A program made the position numbers and the translations under genes. A stretch of DNA of 64,000 nucleotides, taken from positions 62,001 through 126,000 of the forward strand of contig NZ_BMUF01000004.1 of the NCBI RefSeq assembly GCF_014650055.1, given 5' to 3'. The DNA comes from Streptomyces malachitofuscus (lineage in GTDB: Bacteria > Actinomycetota > Actinomycetes > Streptomycetales > Streptomycetaceae). Numbering within the stretch: the stretch's first letter is position 1; every line of letters starts with the position of its first letter. Of the stretch, positions 1-9,459 are shown one piece after another. Under the pieces are notes generated by a model. It searched no databases and was not told where the DNA came from. It saw only the letters and a list, made by a program, of their open reading frames with translations.

Positions 1-1582
1 AGGTCTGCGCGTCCGTGCCGCGCACCGCGTCCGGCAGGGTGTCGTTCACCAGGCGGTTCGTGAGATCGGTGGTCGTGGCGCTCTGCGGGGAGGCCGTCGA
101 GTACACCGTGCCGACGAGCACGTCGCCGTCCTGGGTGGCGGTGAGCGGCGTGACGGCGGCCGCCCCGTCCACGCCGTCCAGGGTCTGCTGCGCCTGCGAG
201 GCCAGGTCGGAACGCTGGGAGTCCGGTACGGAGGACTGGTCGATGACGACGGTGAGCGGACCGTTGGAGCCGGGGCCGAAGGCGTCGGTCATCAGGTCGT
301 AGGCGCGGCGGTCCGTGAAGGACGTGGGATCCGCGCCGTCGCCGATGTGACCCAGCTGGATGGAGAACACCGGGACGGCGAGGACGGCGATCGTGGCGAC
401 GCCGGCCGCCAGGAAGGACCACGGCCGGCGCGCCACGCGCAGGGCGTACCGGTGCCAGGTGCCGTGCGGCTGCGCTCCGGGCGCGGCATCGGTCTCCGCC
501 ACGGGCCGTCGTACCCGCCAGCGGTCGATGCGCCGGCCGATCAGACCCAGCAGCGCGGGCACCAGGGTGAGCGCGCCGACGACTGCCGAGACCACGGTGA
601 CGGCCGCGGCGAATCCGAGCTTGGAGATGAACGACACCCCGGAGGCGGACAGACCCGCCAGCGCGATGATCACCGTGCAGCCGGAGACCAGGACCGCCCG
701 CCCGCTCGTCGAGGTGGCGTGCCCCGCCGCCCGCACCGGATCCTCCCCGTTCATGATGTCCTGCCGGTACCGGGTGATCAGGAAGAGCGCGTAGTCGATG
801 CCGACGCCGAGGCCGATCATCGTCGCCAGCGTCGGCGACACCGTGGCGAAGGTGAACGCCGCGGCCAGCAGCCCGAGTACGGCGAGACCGGCGACCACGC
901 CGATCAGGGCCGTCAGGAGGGGGATGCCGGCGGCGAGCACACTGCCGAAGCCGATCAGCAGGACCACGATCGCCACGGCGAAGCCGATCAGCTCGCTCAC
1001 CCGGTCGTCGGGCGCGGGCCGGGCCAGCTCGCCCAGCGGTCCGCCGTACTCGACCTCGGCGCCCGCGTCCCGCAGCGGCTGCACGGCGTCGTCCACCCCA
1101 TGGAGGTAGTCGTCACCCAGGGTCGAGGGCTGCACGTCGAAGCGGACCGTGATGTAGCCCGTCTTCCCGTCGGAGGACAGCGGCCCGACGTTCGGCCCCG
1201 ACTGGCCCGAGGCCGAGGGGGCGGACAGCGGGTTCTGCGCGGAGAGAACGTGCGGCAGCTTCTCCAGGTCGCCGACCGTGGTGGACATCTGACCGGCGAG
1301 GCCGGTCAGCTGCTGTCGATCGTCGTGCAGGACGATCTGGCTGCTGTAGCCGCCGGCCTGCGGATCGTGCCGTTGCAGGACCTCGATGCCCTGCTGGGAC
1401 TGGGAGTCCGGGAGGGTGAAGTTGTCGGAGTAGGTTCCGCCGACCGAGCGGCTCGCGACCTGCAGGGCCACGAGAGCCACCACCCACGCCACGATCACGA
1501 CGAGGAAGTGCCGTGCGCACCACTCGCCCAGTCGCCGCAGGACACCCGCCTTCGGCTTCCCGGTGGTGGGCCTGGACGGCAT
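1..1582 (-). CDS. MMPL/RND-family membrane exporter (3' end outside window)
   Basis: Inner-membrane transporter of the MMPL branch of the RND superfamily, which in actinomycetes exports lipids or other hydrophobic compounds by proton exchange. The visible 527 residues show a first membrane helix near residues 22-42, an extracellular loop, a block of further helices, and the conserved stretch [13 protein letters not shown] that marks the MMPL proton-relay region, followed by another helix and the start of the second extracellular domain. The ATG at 1582 has a good GGAGGAGA ribosome site. Family members are usually 700 residues or more, so the C-terminal part lies off the left edge. The substrate cannot be told. 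It is separated from the upstream lipoprotein gene by a repeat-rich gap and is probably transcribed on its own. Confidence 0.92.
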   Translation of the reverse strand, partial: MPSRPTTGKPKAGVLRRLGEWCARHFLVVIVAWVVALVALQVASRSVGGTYSDNFTLPDSQSQQGIEVLQRHDPQAGGYSSQIVLHDDRQQLTGLAGQMSTTVGDLEKLPHVLSAQNPLSAPSASGQSGPNVGPLSSDGKTGYITVRFDVQPSTLGDDYLHGVDDAVQPLRDAGAEVEYGGPLGELARPAPDDRVSELIGFAVAIVVLLIGFGSVLAAGIPLLTALIGVVAGLAVLGLLAAAFTFATVSPTLATMIGLGVGIDYALFLITRYRQDIMNGEDPVRAAGHATSTSGRAVLVSGCTVIIALAGLSASGVSFISKLGFAAAVTVVSAVVGALTLVPALLGLIGRRIDRWRVRRPVAETDAAPGAQPHGTWHRYALRVARRPWSFLAAGVATIAVLAVPVFSIQLGHIGDGADPTSFTDRRAYDLMTDAFGPGSNGPLTVVIDQSSVPDSQRSDLASQAQQTLDGVDGAAAVTPLTATQDGDVLVGTVYSTASPQSATTTDLTNRLVNDTLPDAVRGTDAQT

Positions 1583-1686
1583 GGACGCATCTCCTCCGCC
1601 GGGCCGAGCCGTTCTCGGCCGCCCCTTCATTACAGATGCGCCCGATCGACCCGGCATCTCGGCTTCGGCCCCCGGAACGGTTCCTC

Positions 1687-1862
1687 GCCCCCGCCGCCCC
1701 TTCCCGTCCCGTCCCCGGGGGCAAGCCCCCGGACCCCTTATCGGCCCTGAACGGGCCTCGTCCTCAATCGCCGGACGGGCTGGATCCAGCCCCTCCGGCG
1801 ATTGAGGAGCGGGGTCCGAGGCGGAGCCCCGGGGACGGGAAGGGGCGGCGGGGGCGAAACAG
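1687..1862. repeat. Inverted pair of a dispersed GC-rich repeat with a central 46-base palindrome
   Basis: This gap between two minus-strand genes holds two oppositely oriented copies of one element, recognised by GGGACGGGAAGGGGCGGCGG at one end and GGCGATTGAGGA at the other. A third copy is at 13071-13140. The inner ends form a near-perfect palindrome at 1762-1807: 14-base arms, one C/C mismatch, then an inner 16-base palindrome GGGCTGGATCCAGCCC at 1777-1792. Each copy also holds its own small hairpin. It probably works as a transcription terminator after the lipoprotein gene; the rest of 1583-1863 shows nothing else. Confidence 0.8.
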
Positions 1863-1863
1863 C

Positions 1864-2778
1864 TCAGGGTGACGCCGGTGCCTTCTCCCGCTTCTTCCAG
1901 GGCCCCACCGCCAGCTTCCCCGTCGTCCCGAGGTCGAGCTCGGGAACGACCATCACCCAGTCCGCCCCGGATTTCACCCGCACCCGCGCATAGGGAGCGT
2001 GGACCGGCGTCCCCGCCTGCACCGTGTTGCGCCACACCAGACCGGCCCAGGCGCTCTCGCCCGGCGCCACGGTGAGCGGCAGAGCGGGACCGTCCGCCCC
2101 CGTGGCGCCGGCGACGGAGCTGCCGTCGCGCAGAATCCGCACGCCGTCCACCGGTGCGTGGTCCTCGTCGTAGAGCCGCACCTCGGGGTAGCCGTGCAGC
2201 GCGTAGGGCCGGGTGCCGCAGTTCTCCAGGTGGACGGAGACGACGCGCAGCCCCATGGCGGCGTCGCCGTCGTCCGCGTACACCCGGAGGCCGGACTCGG
2301 GGCAGGGCCCGTGGGAGTACGGCGCCTCGTCGGCCGGGACGCTGCGCACCTTGGCGATCCGCACCCCGCTCACGTTCCGCGAGCCCACCGTCGAGTCGCT
2401 CAGAGCGAGCGTGCCCGGGACCGTCCGTCCCGGAGCCACCCGCTCGACGGTCCGCTCGGTGTTGTCCAGCACGGTCCCGGCGTCGGAGAGCAGATCGAAG
2501 GTGATCGTGTAGGTGAAGGGTTCGGACCCGGTGTGGGTGACCTCGAACGTGGCGCACCCCTGGTTTCCGCCACCGAATCCGGTGATCCGGACCCCGTCGT
2601 GCTCAGAGTCGGCGGGCCCCGGCGGGGGAGGGGCCGGAGTGCTCGGGGACTGACCGCCACAGGGGTTGGCCGACGGGGACGGCCCGGCGGCCGTGCTGCC
2701 CGCCTGTCCGGTTCCGCACGCGGTCAGGAACAGGACGCCGGCCAGAGCGGCGGTGCGGGGGAGGAGAGTGCTGCGCAT
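1864..2778 (-). CDS. DUF4232-type secreted lipoprotein
   Basis: Predicted lipoprotein of 304 residues. A short charged N-terminus, a hydrophobic stretch and the lipobox LTAC with the lipidated cysteine at residue 21 point to export and anchoring on the outer face of the membrane. A Pro/Ser-rich spacer follows. The second half has the pattern of DUF4232 proteins, common in Streptomyces: a conserved cysteine pair around CPESGL and ENCG, then the [12 protein letters not shown] segment. DUF4232 has no known biochemical role. The gene stands alone, with a repeat-type terminator downstream, and diverges from the small gene at 2916. Confidence 0.85.
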   Translation of the reverse strand: MRSTLLPRTAALAGVLFLTACGTGQAGSTAAGPSPSANPCGGQSPSTPAPPPPGPADSEHDGVRITGFGGGNQGCATFEVTHTGSEPFTYTITFDLLSDAGTVLDNTERTVERVAPGRTVPGTLALSDSTVGSRNVSGVRIAKVRSVPADEAPYSHGPCPESGLRVYADDGDAAMGLRVVSVHLENCGTRPYALHGYPEVRLYDEDHAPVDGVRILRDGSSVAGATGADGPALPLTVAPGESAWAGLVWRNTVQAGTPVHAPYARVRVKSGADWVMVVPELDLGTTGKLAVGPWKKREKAPASP

Positions 2779-2915
2779 GGGAGGAGTGGATCAGTAACGG
2801 GCTGCCCCAGGCTGTGACGGAAGCCATGCTTCCGTAGCCGGGTGTGGGAAACTCGGTCGAGAGGCCGCGGTGCTGTCCGAGGGGGAGCATCGGCCGGCCG
2901 CGGAGGGGAGTTGCC

Positions 2916-3107
2916 GTGAGCCAGGAGACGGTGCACACGCACGAGGAAGCGGACGGGGCCGCCGCCACCGCACGTCAGGCCCGTTTCGGACGTCTCCCGG
3001 AGCCGGTCCGGGTGGAGGACATGGTCGAGGAGCGGCCGGCCGTGACGCCGGACCCGGCCCGCCACGCCTACGACCCGGACGAGTGGCTGGTGCGCTACTG
3101 CCTGTGA
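2916..3107 (+). CDS. Small conserved hypothetical protein, 63 residues
   Basis: A 63-residue acidic, soluble protein starting with GTG at 2916, chosen because a strong ribosome site (GGAGGGGAG, 2902-2910) sits just upstream. The segment RFGRLPEPVRVEDMVEE resembles small Streptomyces proteins of unknown function that I have seen described only as hypothetical. There is no signal peptide, membrane segment or known domain. It converges on the large phosphatase gene, with 13 bases between the two stop codons. No function can be offered. Confidence 0.6.
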   Translation: MSQETVHTHEEADGAAATARQARFGRLPEPVRVEDMVEERPAVTPDPARHAYDPDEWLVRYCL

Positions 3108-3120
3108 GCCGTGCCCGGCG

Positions 3121-5694
3121 TCAGCGGCCGATGCCCCAGTCGTAGGCCGTCAGCAGCAGGGCCACGTCGTCCGGGCGGTCCTCGGTCCGGCGGGCGGTGC
3201 GGATCAGCTGGTCGGCCAGCTCCTCGACGGAGCGGGTACGGCTGCGGGCCAGCACGAGACGGACCTCCTCGATCCCCGTCCCGATGTCACCGCCCGGCGT
3301 CTCCACGAGCCCGTCCGTGTACAGGGCGAGCACACTGCCGGGAGCCAGGGTGAGGGCCGTGACCGGGTAGACGGCGTCCGGCTGCACGCCGAGCAGCACA
3401 CCGCCGGGCAGGTCCAGGCACTCGGTGCGGCCGTCGGGATGGCGCAGCAGCGGCGGGGGATGACCCGCCCGGACGGCCAGGGCACGGCCGGTGGCCGGCT
3501 CGAGCTCGACGTAACAGCAGGTGGCGAAGACGTCCGTCTCCAGCTCGACCAGCAGCCGGTTGGTGTGGGTGATGACCTCCTGCGGCGGCCGGCCGCTGGC
3601 CGCGAAGGCGTGCACCGCGCTGCGCAGCTGCCCCATGACGGCCGCGGCGCCGACGCTGTGCCCCTCGACGTCACCGATGACCAGGGCCACCCCCCGCCCC
3701 GTCCTGATCACGTCGTACCAGTCGCCGCCGATGGCCATGCCCTGTGTGCCGGGAAGGTAGCGGCCGGTGGTGCGCAGCCGGTCGATGGCCGGCAGCCGGT
3801 GCGGCAGCAGACCCTCCTGCAGTCCGCGGGCCACGGCGGACTCCGCGTCGTAGAGCCGGGCCCGCTCCATCGCCTGCGCGGCCAGTCCGCCCAGCGCGGT
3901 CAGCGCACTGCGCTCCTCGGGAGTGAACCGGTGCGGGGCGTTCCAGCCCAGGATGCAGGAGCCGACCGGATGCCCGGAGGCGATCAGCGGCAGGAACGCC
4001 CAGGCGCCCATTGTGTCCAGGGCGATCCCGGGGTAGGCGGTCACCAGTGCCTCGGGCGACTCGAAGAAGAGCGGGAGCCGGGTGGTCAGGGCGTGCACGC
4101 CCGGCAGGTTCGCGTCGAGGGGGACACCTTCGAACGGCTCGAGGAAATGACTCGGGTAGCCGGACTCCCACAGCAGGTACATCCGTCCGTCACGGATGGT
4201 GTAGAGGGCGATCTCCTGGGCGCCGAACCCGGGAAGCAACTGCTCGGCGACGGCCCGGCACACGTCCCTGACGGTGACGGCCTCGGTCAGCACACTGGCC
4301 ATCTGCACCACGTGGTAGAGCGCCCCCGCGCGGGTCGGCGCGACCAGCTCCGACGGCGCCCCGGTGCCCGCGCCGACCGGTGCCAGGGACCCGCCCGGCC
4401 CCGCCCCGGCGGGGGCGTCGGTGCGGAAGACCCGGCCGGTCAGTCCGTGCACACCGGGGTAGAGCACGAACCCCAGCCAGACGCCGTCCGGATCGCGCAC
4501 CAGGTACGACACCGGCTCCTGCGACAGCATCGCGGCCCGGTAGTGATCCTCGTAGGCGGGGTCGCGCAGCCAGGTGAGCACCTCCCACGGGTGGTGGCCG
4601 AGCAGCCGTTCCAGCTCGCACCCCAGCAGTTCCTGGCAGCGCCGGTTGGCGTAGATCACCCGGCCGTCCTGGTCGAGGGAGAACACGCCGTCGGGCAGGC
4701 GCTCCGCGGCCTCCGCGGCGGTGACACCGCCCGCCGTGTCGACCAGGGCACCCACCAGAATCCGGGCGGCCCCCTCCACCCGTACGACATGTCCCCACAG
4801 CTCCAACGGCCGGTAGCGCATGTGGCCGCCGTCCTCGGGCTCGTCCAGCACCCGGAAGTGCCGGCCCCTGACCTGTCCGGTGTCCTCCGCCTCCCGCCGG
4901 CTCGCCCTCAGTTCGTGCTGGTCGTCCGGGCTGATGCGGGCCTCGACCTCCGCCATGGTGCCGCCGAACTCCGCCCTCGCGACGCCGAGGAGCGACAGCG
5001 CGTCGTCGTCCCCCGACCACCGGTCGTGGTCCAGGTCCCACTCGATGATGCCGACCTCCACGGCCCGGGCGGGCGGAGTGGGCAGCCGCACGTTCACCGG
5101 CTGGTCGTCGTAGTCGATGCCGTAGGCGACGGCGTCCGGGCCCTCCCGGCCGGGCATCCGCCGGGCGAACTCGGTGAGCCGCCCCTCCATGTCCCGCCCG
5201 GCCTCGCGCAGCGCCGCCCGCACCGCCTCCTCGTCCGACGGCTCCCGAGTGGCCGAACGCAGCACGGCGAGGACGCCCACGGTCTCCCCGCCGACCCGCA
5301 CCGGGTGGTAGGCGTGGGCGAACGAGTACGGCAACGCCGCGGTGAACTGCGGGAACCGCAGCATCGTCGCCCGTTCGTCCGGCAGCCACAGATCCTCACC
5401 CCTGCGGTACGCCTCGGACATCGGCAGCGTCCCGCCCACGGGAATCCGCCACCACGGTCTCAACAGCGACCGGGGGACGCCGGACACCACGCAGAGCACC
5501 AGTGAACGCCGGTCGCGCGAGCGCAGATACACCAGACCGCCGTAGCCGCCGACGCCCTGGATCGCCGCCACCACGGGCTCGGCGAGCGCGTCCTCGATCC
5601 GGGCCTCCGAGTGCGCGCTGCGGACCCCCTCCGTATCCCGGCCGAGCATGCCTGCCGACCGCGCCCCCTGCGGTTCGGCGGCTGCATCATCCAT
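3121..5694 (-). CDS. Multi-sensor SpoIIE/PP2C serine phosphatase (GAF-PAS-PAS-GAF-PP2C)
   Basis: Cytoplasmic signalling phosphatase of 857 residues. A GAF-like region (about 30-180) is followed by two PAS-like regions (about 200-440), the second containing the typical VIYANRRCQELLG stretch, then a GAF domain (about 470-630) and a C-terminal SpoIIE-type PP2C domain (about 640-857) with the metal-binding motifs GGDWYD and GDVEGH and the LYTDGLVE stretch. Such enzymes dephosphorylate STAS anti-anti-sigma factors and so release sigma factors in response to signals sensed by the N-terminal domains. The ATG at 5694 is preferred over longer versions because of the GGGAGGG site just upstream. No partner anti-sigma or STAS gene is adjacent, so its target is unknown. 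Confidence 0.93.
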   Translation of the reverse strand: MDDAAAEPQGARSAGMLGRDTEGVRSAHSEARIEDALAEPVVAAIQGVGGYGGLVYLRSRDRRSLVLCVVSGVPRSLLRPWWRIPVGGTLPMSEAYRRGEDLWLPDERATMLRFPQFTAALPYSFAHAYHPVRVGGETVGVLAVLRSATREPSDEEAVRAALREAGRDMEGRLTEFARRMPGREGPDAVAYGIDYDDQPVNVRLPTPPARAVEVGIIEWDLDHDRWSGDDDALSLLGVARAEFGGTMAEVEARISPDDQHELRASRREAEDTGQVRGRHFRVLDEPEDGGHMRYRPLELWGHVVRVEGAARILVGALVDTAGGVTAAEAAERLPDGVFSLDQDGRVIYANRRCQELLGCELERLLGHHPWEVLTWLRDPAYEDHYRAAMLSQEPVSYLVRDPDGVWLGFVLYPGVHGLTGRVFRTDAPAGAGPGGSLAPVGAGTGAPSELVAPTRAGALYHVVQMASVLTEAVTVRDVCRAVAEQLLPGFGAQEIALYTIRDGRMYLLWESGYPSHFLEPFEGVPLDANLPGVHALTTRLPLFFESPEALVTAYPGIALDTMGAWAFLPLIASGHPVGSCILGWNAPHRFTPEERSALTALGGLAAQAMERARLYDAESAVARGLQEGLLPHRLPAIDRLRTTGRYLPGTQGMAIGGDWYDVIRTGRGVALVIGDVEGHSVGAAAVMGQLRSAVHAFAASGRPPQEVITHTNRLLVELETDVFATCCYVELEPATGRALAVRAGHPPPLLRHPDGRTECLDLPGGVLLGVQPDAVYPVTALTLAPGSVLALYTDGLVETPGGDIGTGIEEVRLVLARSRTRSVEELADQLIRTARRTEDRPDDVALLLTAYDWGIGR

Positions 5695-5858
5695 GTCGCG
5701 CCCTCCCGGTGCGGACGCACGGGACATCCATCGTTCGCCTCCCCCCAGGATGTGCCATGCCCGCCGGTCCGGCGACCGGCCGGAACACAACCGCAACCTT
5801 CCGGGCATCCCGCTCGTCTCACCCGATATCAGCTGGATGCGAGCCCAGGGGGCCGAAA

Positions 5859-6440
5859 ATGCTTCACCACAGAACAATCTGCGCCACTCTCCTGCTCATG
5901 GGCACCGCCCTGGTGACGGCCGCGGTCCCCGCCGTGGCCACCCCGGCGGCTCCCGCCCAGGCCACGGCCTGTCCCACCGGCTGGGGCAGCCTGGTCAAGT
6001 CGGACACGGACAGCACGACCACGCCGGTACGGAACATCAGGACCGGCCGGCACGACTGCTTCGACCGGATGGTGGTCGACCTGCCCGGCGCCGGGCGCAG
6101 CGACCTCGGCTACTCCGTCCGGTACGTCGACCGGCTGCACCAGGACGGATCGGGCCGGCCGATCCCCGTCGCCGGCGGCGCCGTCCTGGAGGTGCGGGTG
6201 GCCGCGCCCTCCTACGCGCCCGAGACCGGCGAGCCCACCTACCCCGCCCGCGCCTCCCGCCCCCTGCCGGGAGTGGACCTCACCGGATACCGCACCTTCC
6301 GTGACGCACGGTTCGCCGGAAGCTTCGAGGGCGAGACCCAGGTCGGCCTGGGCGTGCGCGCACGGCTGCCGTTCCGCGTTCTGGAGCTCCAGGACCGCCT
6401 GGTGATCGATGTCGCCCACAACTGGACGGGCGCCCGCTGA
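5859..6440 (+). CDS. Secreted AMIN-like domain protein
   Basis: Exported protein of 193 residues. It has a clear Sec signal peptide with cleavage expected near PAQATA (about residue 35). The mature part carries a conserved cysteine pair and the pattern HDCFDRMVVDL...YVDRLHQDGSG...VLEVRV typical of actinobacterial AMIN-like proteins, a small beta-sandwich fold often linked to the cell envelope. Length is normal for the family. The exact role is unknown; by analogy with AMIN domains it may bind peptidoglycan or another wall polymer. It is a single gene, divergent from the phosphatase and convergent with the GAF-ANTAR gene, with a hairpin between. Confidence 0.75.
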   Translation: MLHHRTICATLLLMGTALVTAAVPAVATPAAPAQATACPTGWGSLVKSDTDSTTTPVRNIRTGRHDCFDRMVVDLPGAGRSDLGYSVRYVDRLHQDGSGRPIPVAGGAVLEVRVAAPSYAPETGEPTYPARASRPLPGVDLTGYRTFRDARFAGSFEGETQVGLGVRARLPFRVLELQDRLVIDVAHNWTGAR

Positions 6441-6453
6441 GCCGTGCCCGAAA

Positions 6454-6469
6454 GGGCGGGATGCCGCCC
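6454..6469. terminator. Candidate bidirectional terminator hairpin
   Basis: GGGCGG at 6454-6459 and CCGCCC at 6464-6469 form a six-base stem with a four-base loop between two convergent genes. There is no T-run, as is usual in this GC-rich group. Confidence 0.45.
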
Positions 6470-6471
6470 GC

Positions 6472-7164
6472 TCACTGCTCCGCGGTGCCGGTCTCGCAGA
6501 CCCGGCGCGCCACGTCCCGCAGCTTGGTGTTGGTGCGCTGGGACTGCGTGCGCAGTATGTCGAACGCCTGGTCCTCCGTGACGTGGTGCCGCCCCATCAG
6601 GATGCCCATCGCCTCACCGATCAGATGCCGGGTGGCGATGGCCTCCTGCAACTGGGCGTCGGTCACGGCGGTGGAGAAGGCGACCGCCGCGTGGGAGGCC
6701 AGCAGCCAGCCCGCCGTCTCGCTGTCCTCCGTGAACGTGCCCGGCTTGCGGGAGTACATGTTCAGCGCACCCAGCTCCTCCTCCCGGGTGTACAGCAGGA
6801 AGCCCATCATGCTGCCCACCCCCAGCTCCCGGCAGCGGGGCACGAACGACCGCCAGCGTTCCGGGTCCGCGGTGAAGTCCGTGATGCGGAAGACCCGTTC
6901 GGAGCGGTCGGGCCGCGCCGCGTCGAAACAGGGCCCTTCCCCCAGGCGCTCCTGGAGCCGGTCGCTCTCGGTCACGAGCTGCTCGGTGGGCGCCAGCGAA
7001 CTCACCCGGTTCCCCTTCAGCACGAGGATCCCGGACGCGTCGCAGCCCTCGACGAGGTCCACCGCCGAACGCGTGATCTGCTCCAGGGTGGAGTCGAGGG
7101 TGTGTTCCGCCAGGAGATCACGGGCCATGGAAGCCATCTGCTGAGCGAATCCCCGCCAGTCCAC
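6472..7164 (-). CDS. GAF-ANTAR transcription antitermination regulator
   Basis: Soluble regulator of 230 residues with an N-terminal GAF domain (about 20-160) and a C-terminal ANTAR RNA-binding domain (about 165-225; the stretch AIATRHLIGEAMGILMGRHH is the ANTAR signature with its conserved Ala/Gly residues). ANTAR proteins bind paired hexanucleotide stem-loops in leader RNAs and prevent termination; the GAF domain would sense a ligand or drive dimerisation. I chose the GTG at 7164 because it follows an AGGGAGG site at the right distance; a GTG ten codons earlier lacks one. It is a single gene, and no obvious ANTAR target stem-loops were recognised nearby. Confidence 0.88.
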   Translation of the reverse strand: MDWRGFAQQMASMARDLLAEHTLDSTLEQITRSAVDLVEGCDASGILVLKGNRVSSLAPTEQLVTESDRLQERLGEGPCFDAARPDRSERVFRITDFTADPERWRSFVPRCRELGVGSMMGFLLYTREEELGALNMYSRKPGTFTEDSETAGWLLASHAAVAFSTAVTDAQLQEAIATRHLIGEAMGILMGRHHVTEDQAFDILRTQSQRTNTKLRDVARRVCETGTAEQ

Positions 7165-7331
7165 GTCCGCCTCCCTGATCGCCGCGGTCAGCACACACGT
7201 GTTTACCCCGTACGCCCGTGCGGCACGCCGTGAACGCCCGGATCCCGGGCAGACGGCCTACGTGATCTTCGACGGTCCCCCCGATTCCTCCGGGGGCACC
7301 TCCTGCCGTCCGCCAGAGAAGGGAACCACAG

Positions 7332-8093
7332 GTGACCACGCCCCAGCACCGCACGCGTCCGATGCCCCGCGCACGGCGCTTCGACCTGCGAGCGACCGCC
7401 ATGTCCTTCGCCCTGCTGGCCACGGCCCTGGTCACGGGCGGCCTCGCGGTGCGCGCGCTGGCCGGGGCCGCCCAGCGGCGCCCGGTGTGGGCCGTCGTGC
7501 TGTGCTGCGTGGCCGCCGCCGTCACCCTGGCCCACGCGCGCAGACGCCGGCGGCTGTCGGCGTCCGCGGTCGCCCGCCGGGCCGGCGAGGCACTGGAACA
7601 GGCCACGGTGACGGCACTCGACGCCCTCGAGCCACCGGCGCCGGCCCCCGCCCCACCGGCCCTCCGCGCCGACGACCACGCGTACGCCCACGACTTCGAC
7701 GCGCTCGGTCCGGAGGAGTTCGAGGAGGCGATAGCGGCCCTGTGCGTACGGGACGGCTGCTCACAGGTGGAGGTCGTCGGCGGGGCCGGAGACCTGGGCG
7801 CCGACGTCGTGGCACTGTCCCCCGAGGGCCGCCGCCTCGTCATCCAGTGCAAGCGCTACGGCGAGGACAACAAGGTCGGCTCGCAGGACCTGCAGCGCTT
7901 CGGCGGCACCTGCTTCACCGTCCACGAGGCCGACGTGGCCCTCGTCGTGACCACCGGCGACTTCACCGAACCGGCCGAGGACTACGCAGGGCACTGCGGC
8001 ATCGTGTGCGTCGCCCGCGACGCCCTGCTCGCCTGGAGCGAAGGCCGGGCACCGGCACCGTGGACGGCGAGTGCCGGCGGCCCGGGGGTGTAG
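7332..8093 (+). CDS. Membrane-anchored Mrr-type restriction endonuclease-like protein
   Basis: Protein of 253 residues with two N-terminal membrane helices (about 22-44 and 48-66), a Pro/Ala linker and a C-terminal nuclease fold of the Mrr/DUF2034 kind (about 115-235). The PD-(D/E)xK core is visible: FEE in the first helix, the metal-binding Asp in LGADVV, and the QCKRY stretch giving the Q-x-K part. Mrr proteins cut modified or foreign DNA; in membrane-tethered actinobacterial versions the role is unproven and may concern incoming DNA. It starts at GTG 7332. No methyltransferase or other defence gene is beside it. Confidence 0.8.
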   Translation: MTTPQHRTRPMPRARRFDLRATAMSFALLATALVTGGLAVRALAGAAQRRPVWAVVLCCVAAAVTLAHARRRRRLSASAVARRAGEALEQATVTALDALEPPAPAPAPPALRADDHAYAHDFDALGPEEFEEAIAALCVRDGCSQVEVVGGAGDLGADVVALSPEGRRLVIQCKRYGEDNKVGSQDLQRFGGTCFTVHEADVALVVTTGDFTEPAEDYAGHCGIVCVARDALLAWSEGRAPAPWTASAGGPGV

Positions 8094-8144
8094 TCCGCCC
8101 TCGGCCCGGGACCGATTGTCAGTGGGGGATGCCACCCTGCGGTC

Positions 8145-8411
8145 ATGGACGAGCTGGAGTTCATGCGCGGCCGGGTCTACGGTGCGGACCACGACGACCC
8201 CGGTCCCCGCGAGGGCCGGTCCTACGTGGAACTGGCCGGCGGGCCGCTGGACGGTCTGCTGCTGGACGTGACGGGCCGTGACGGGACGGAGCTGAGGGAC
8301 GGCGTCGGCCTGCGCACCGAGATAGGCCGGTACGGCGCGGGCGGACGCTCGGTGTACGTCCCCCGCAGCCCCGGCGGCCGGGTGTACGACTGGTGGGGCG
8401 ACGTCCCCTGA
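8145..8411 (+). CDS. Small hypothetical protein, 88 residues
   Basis: An acidic soluble protein of 88 residues with no recognised domain. The middle (YVELAGGPLDGLLLDV) and the end (SVYVPRSPGGRVYDWWGDVP) look like small conserved Streptomyces proteins of unknown role, in which a GGPLDG-type turn recurs. It lies 51 bases after the nuclease gene on the same strand and could be co-transcribed with it. The ATG at 8145 has only a weak purine-rich site upstream. No function can be assigned. Confidence 0.55.
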   Translation: MDELEFMRGRVYGADHDDPGPREGRSYVELAGGPLDGLLLDVTGRDGTELRDGVGLRTEIGRYGAGGRSVYVPRSPGGRVYDWWGDVP

Positions 8412-8496
8412 GCGGTGTGGGCACCGAGGGGACCGGGGCAGACGTAGCCGTAGGACGCCCACGGCCGGCGCGGGCGCGAGAAGGGCGGAGCGAGCC

Positions 8497-9399
8497 ATGG
8501 GACTGATGACCGAAGGCGGCTCGGTGCTGCGCGACCGGATCGGTCACGCCATCTTCTCCAGGGTGGCCGGGCCGGACGGCCCGGACAGCCGCGCGCGCAT
8601 CCACGGCACGCCCGGACCGCGCTGGTTCGGCCCCGAGCGTCCGGTCAGAAGGGTGCACGGGGACGCCTCGATGTTCATCGGCGGTCTGTCGGCCCTGCTG
8701 CTCCAGTCGCTCCACCCGCTGGCCATGGCCGCCGTCGCCGGGCACTCCGGGTTCCGCGGGGATCCGTGGGGACGCCTCCAGCGGACCAGCACCTTCCTCG
8801 CCGTCACCACCTACGGCACCGCCGACGCCGCCCAGCGGGCCGTGGACCGGGTGCGGGCCGTCCACGAGACGGTGCGCGGCACCACCGCGGACGGGGAGGA
8901 GTACCGGGCCGCCGACCCCCGCCTGCTGTGCTGGGTGCACATCGCGGAGGTCGACAGTTTCCTGCGCGCCCACCAGCGCTACGGCGCCCACCCCCTGGAC
9001 GCGGAGGGCTGCGACGCCTACGTCGCCGACATGGCCCGCATCGCCACCGCCCTCGGCATACCCGACCCGCCGGTCGACCGCGCCGGACTCGACGAGCGGC
9101 TCGCCGCCTACCGCCCCGAACTGCGCGCCACCCCCGAGGCGCGCAGCACCGCCCGATTCCTGCTGCTCAACCCGCCCGTCCCGCTGCTCGCCCGGCTGCC
9201 GTACGGCGTCCTCGCCGCCAACGCCGTCTCCCTCCTGCCGGGCTGGGCCTCCCGTGCCCTGTGGCTGCCCCGCGTGCCCCCGGCCGAGGGCGTGTGCGTC
9301 CGCCCGCTGGGCACGGCCGTCACCGCGGGCATCCGCTGGGCCCTCGCACCGACCCGTCCGGAGACCGCCGGCCCCGCTCCGCGACCCGCCGCCGGTTGA
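8497..9399 (+). CDS. MpaB/DUF2236-family oxygenase
   Basis: Protein of 300 residues of the oxygenase MpaB (DUF2236) family, relatives of the heme-containing rubber oxygenase Lcp and fungal MpaB. The family core is present: a conserved HGD turn near residue 54, the helix ending LLLQSLHPLAMAAVAGHSGF, the RLQRTSTFL stretch, and WVHIAEVDSFLRAHQRYG, which together carry the histidines expected to bind heme and the substrate channel. It is the first gene of a five-gene operon with other redox enzymes, which suggests that it oxidises a lipid- or terpenoid-like substrate, but the reaction is unknown. Length is normal. There is no signal peptide. Confidence 0.85.
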   Translation: MGLMTEGGSVLRDRIGHAIFSRVAGPDGPDSRARIHGTPGPRWFGPERPVRRVHGDASMFIGGLSALLLQSLHPLAMAAVAGHSGFRGDPWGRLQRTSTFLAVTTYGTADAAQRAVDRVRAVHETVRGTTADGEEYRAADPRLLCWVHIAEVDSFLRAHQRYGAHPLDAEGCDAYVADMARIATALGIPDPPVDRAGLDERLAAYRPELRATPEARSTARFLLLNPPVPLLARLPYGVLAANAVSLLPGWASRALWLPRVPPAEGVCVRPLGTAVTAGIRWALAPTRPETAGPAPRPAAG

Positions 9400-9459
9400 C
9401 CCGCGCCAGAGGGGGCACTCAGTGCTGGCTGGTGCCGCTCTGGGACACGGGAGGTCGAA

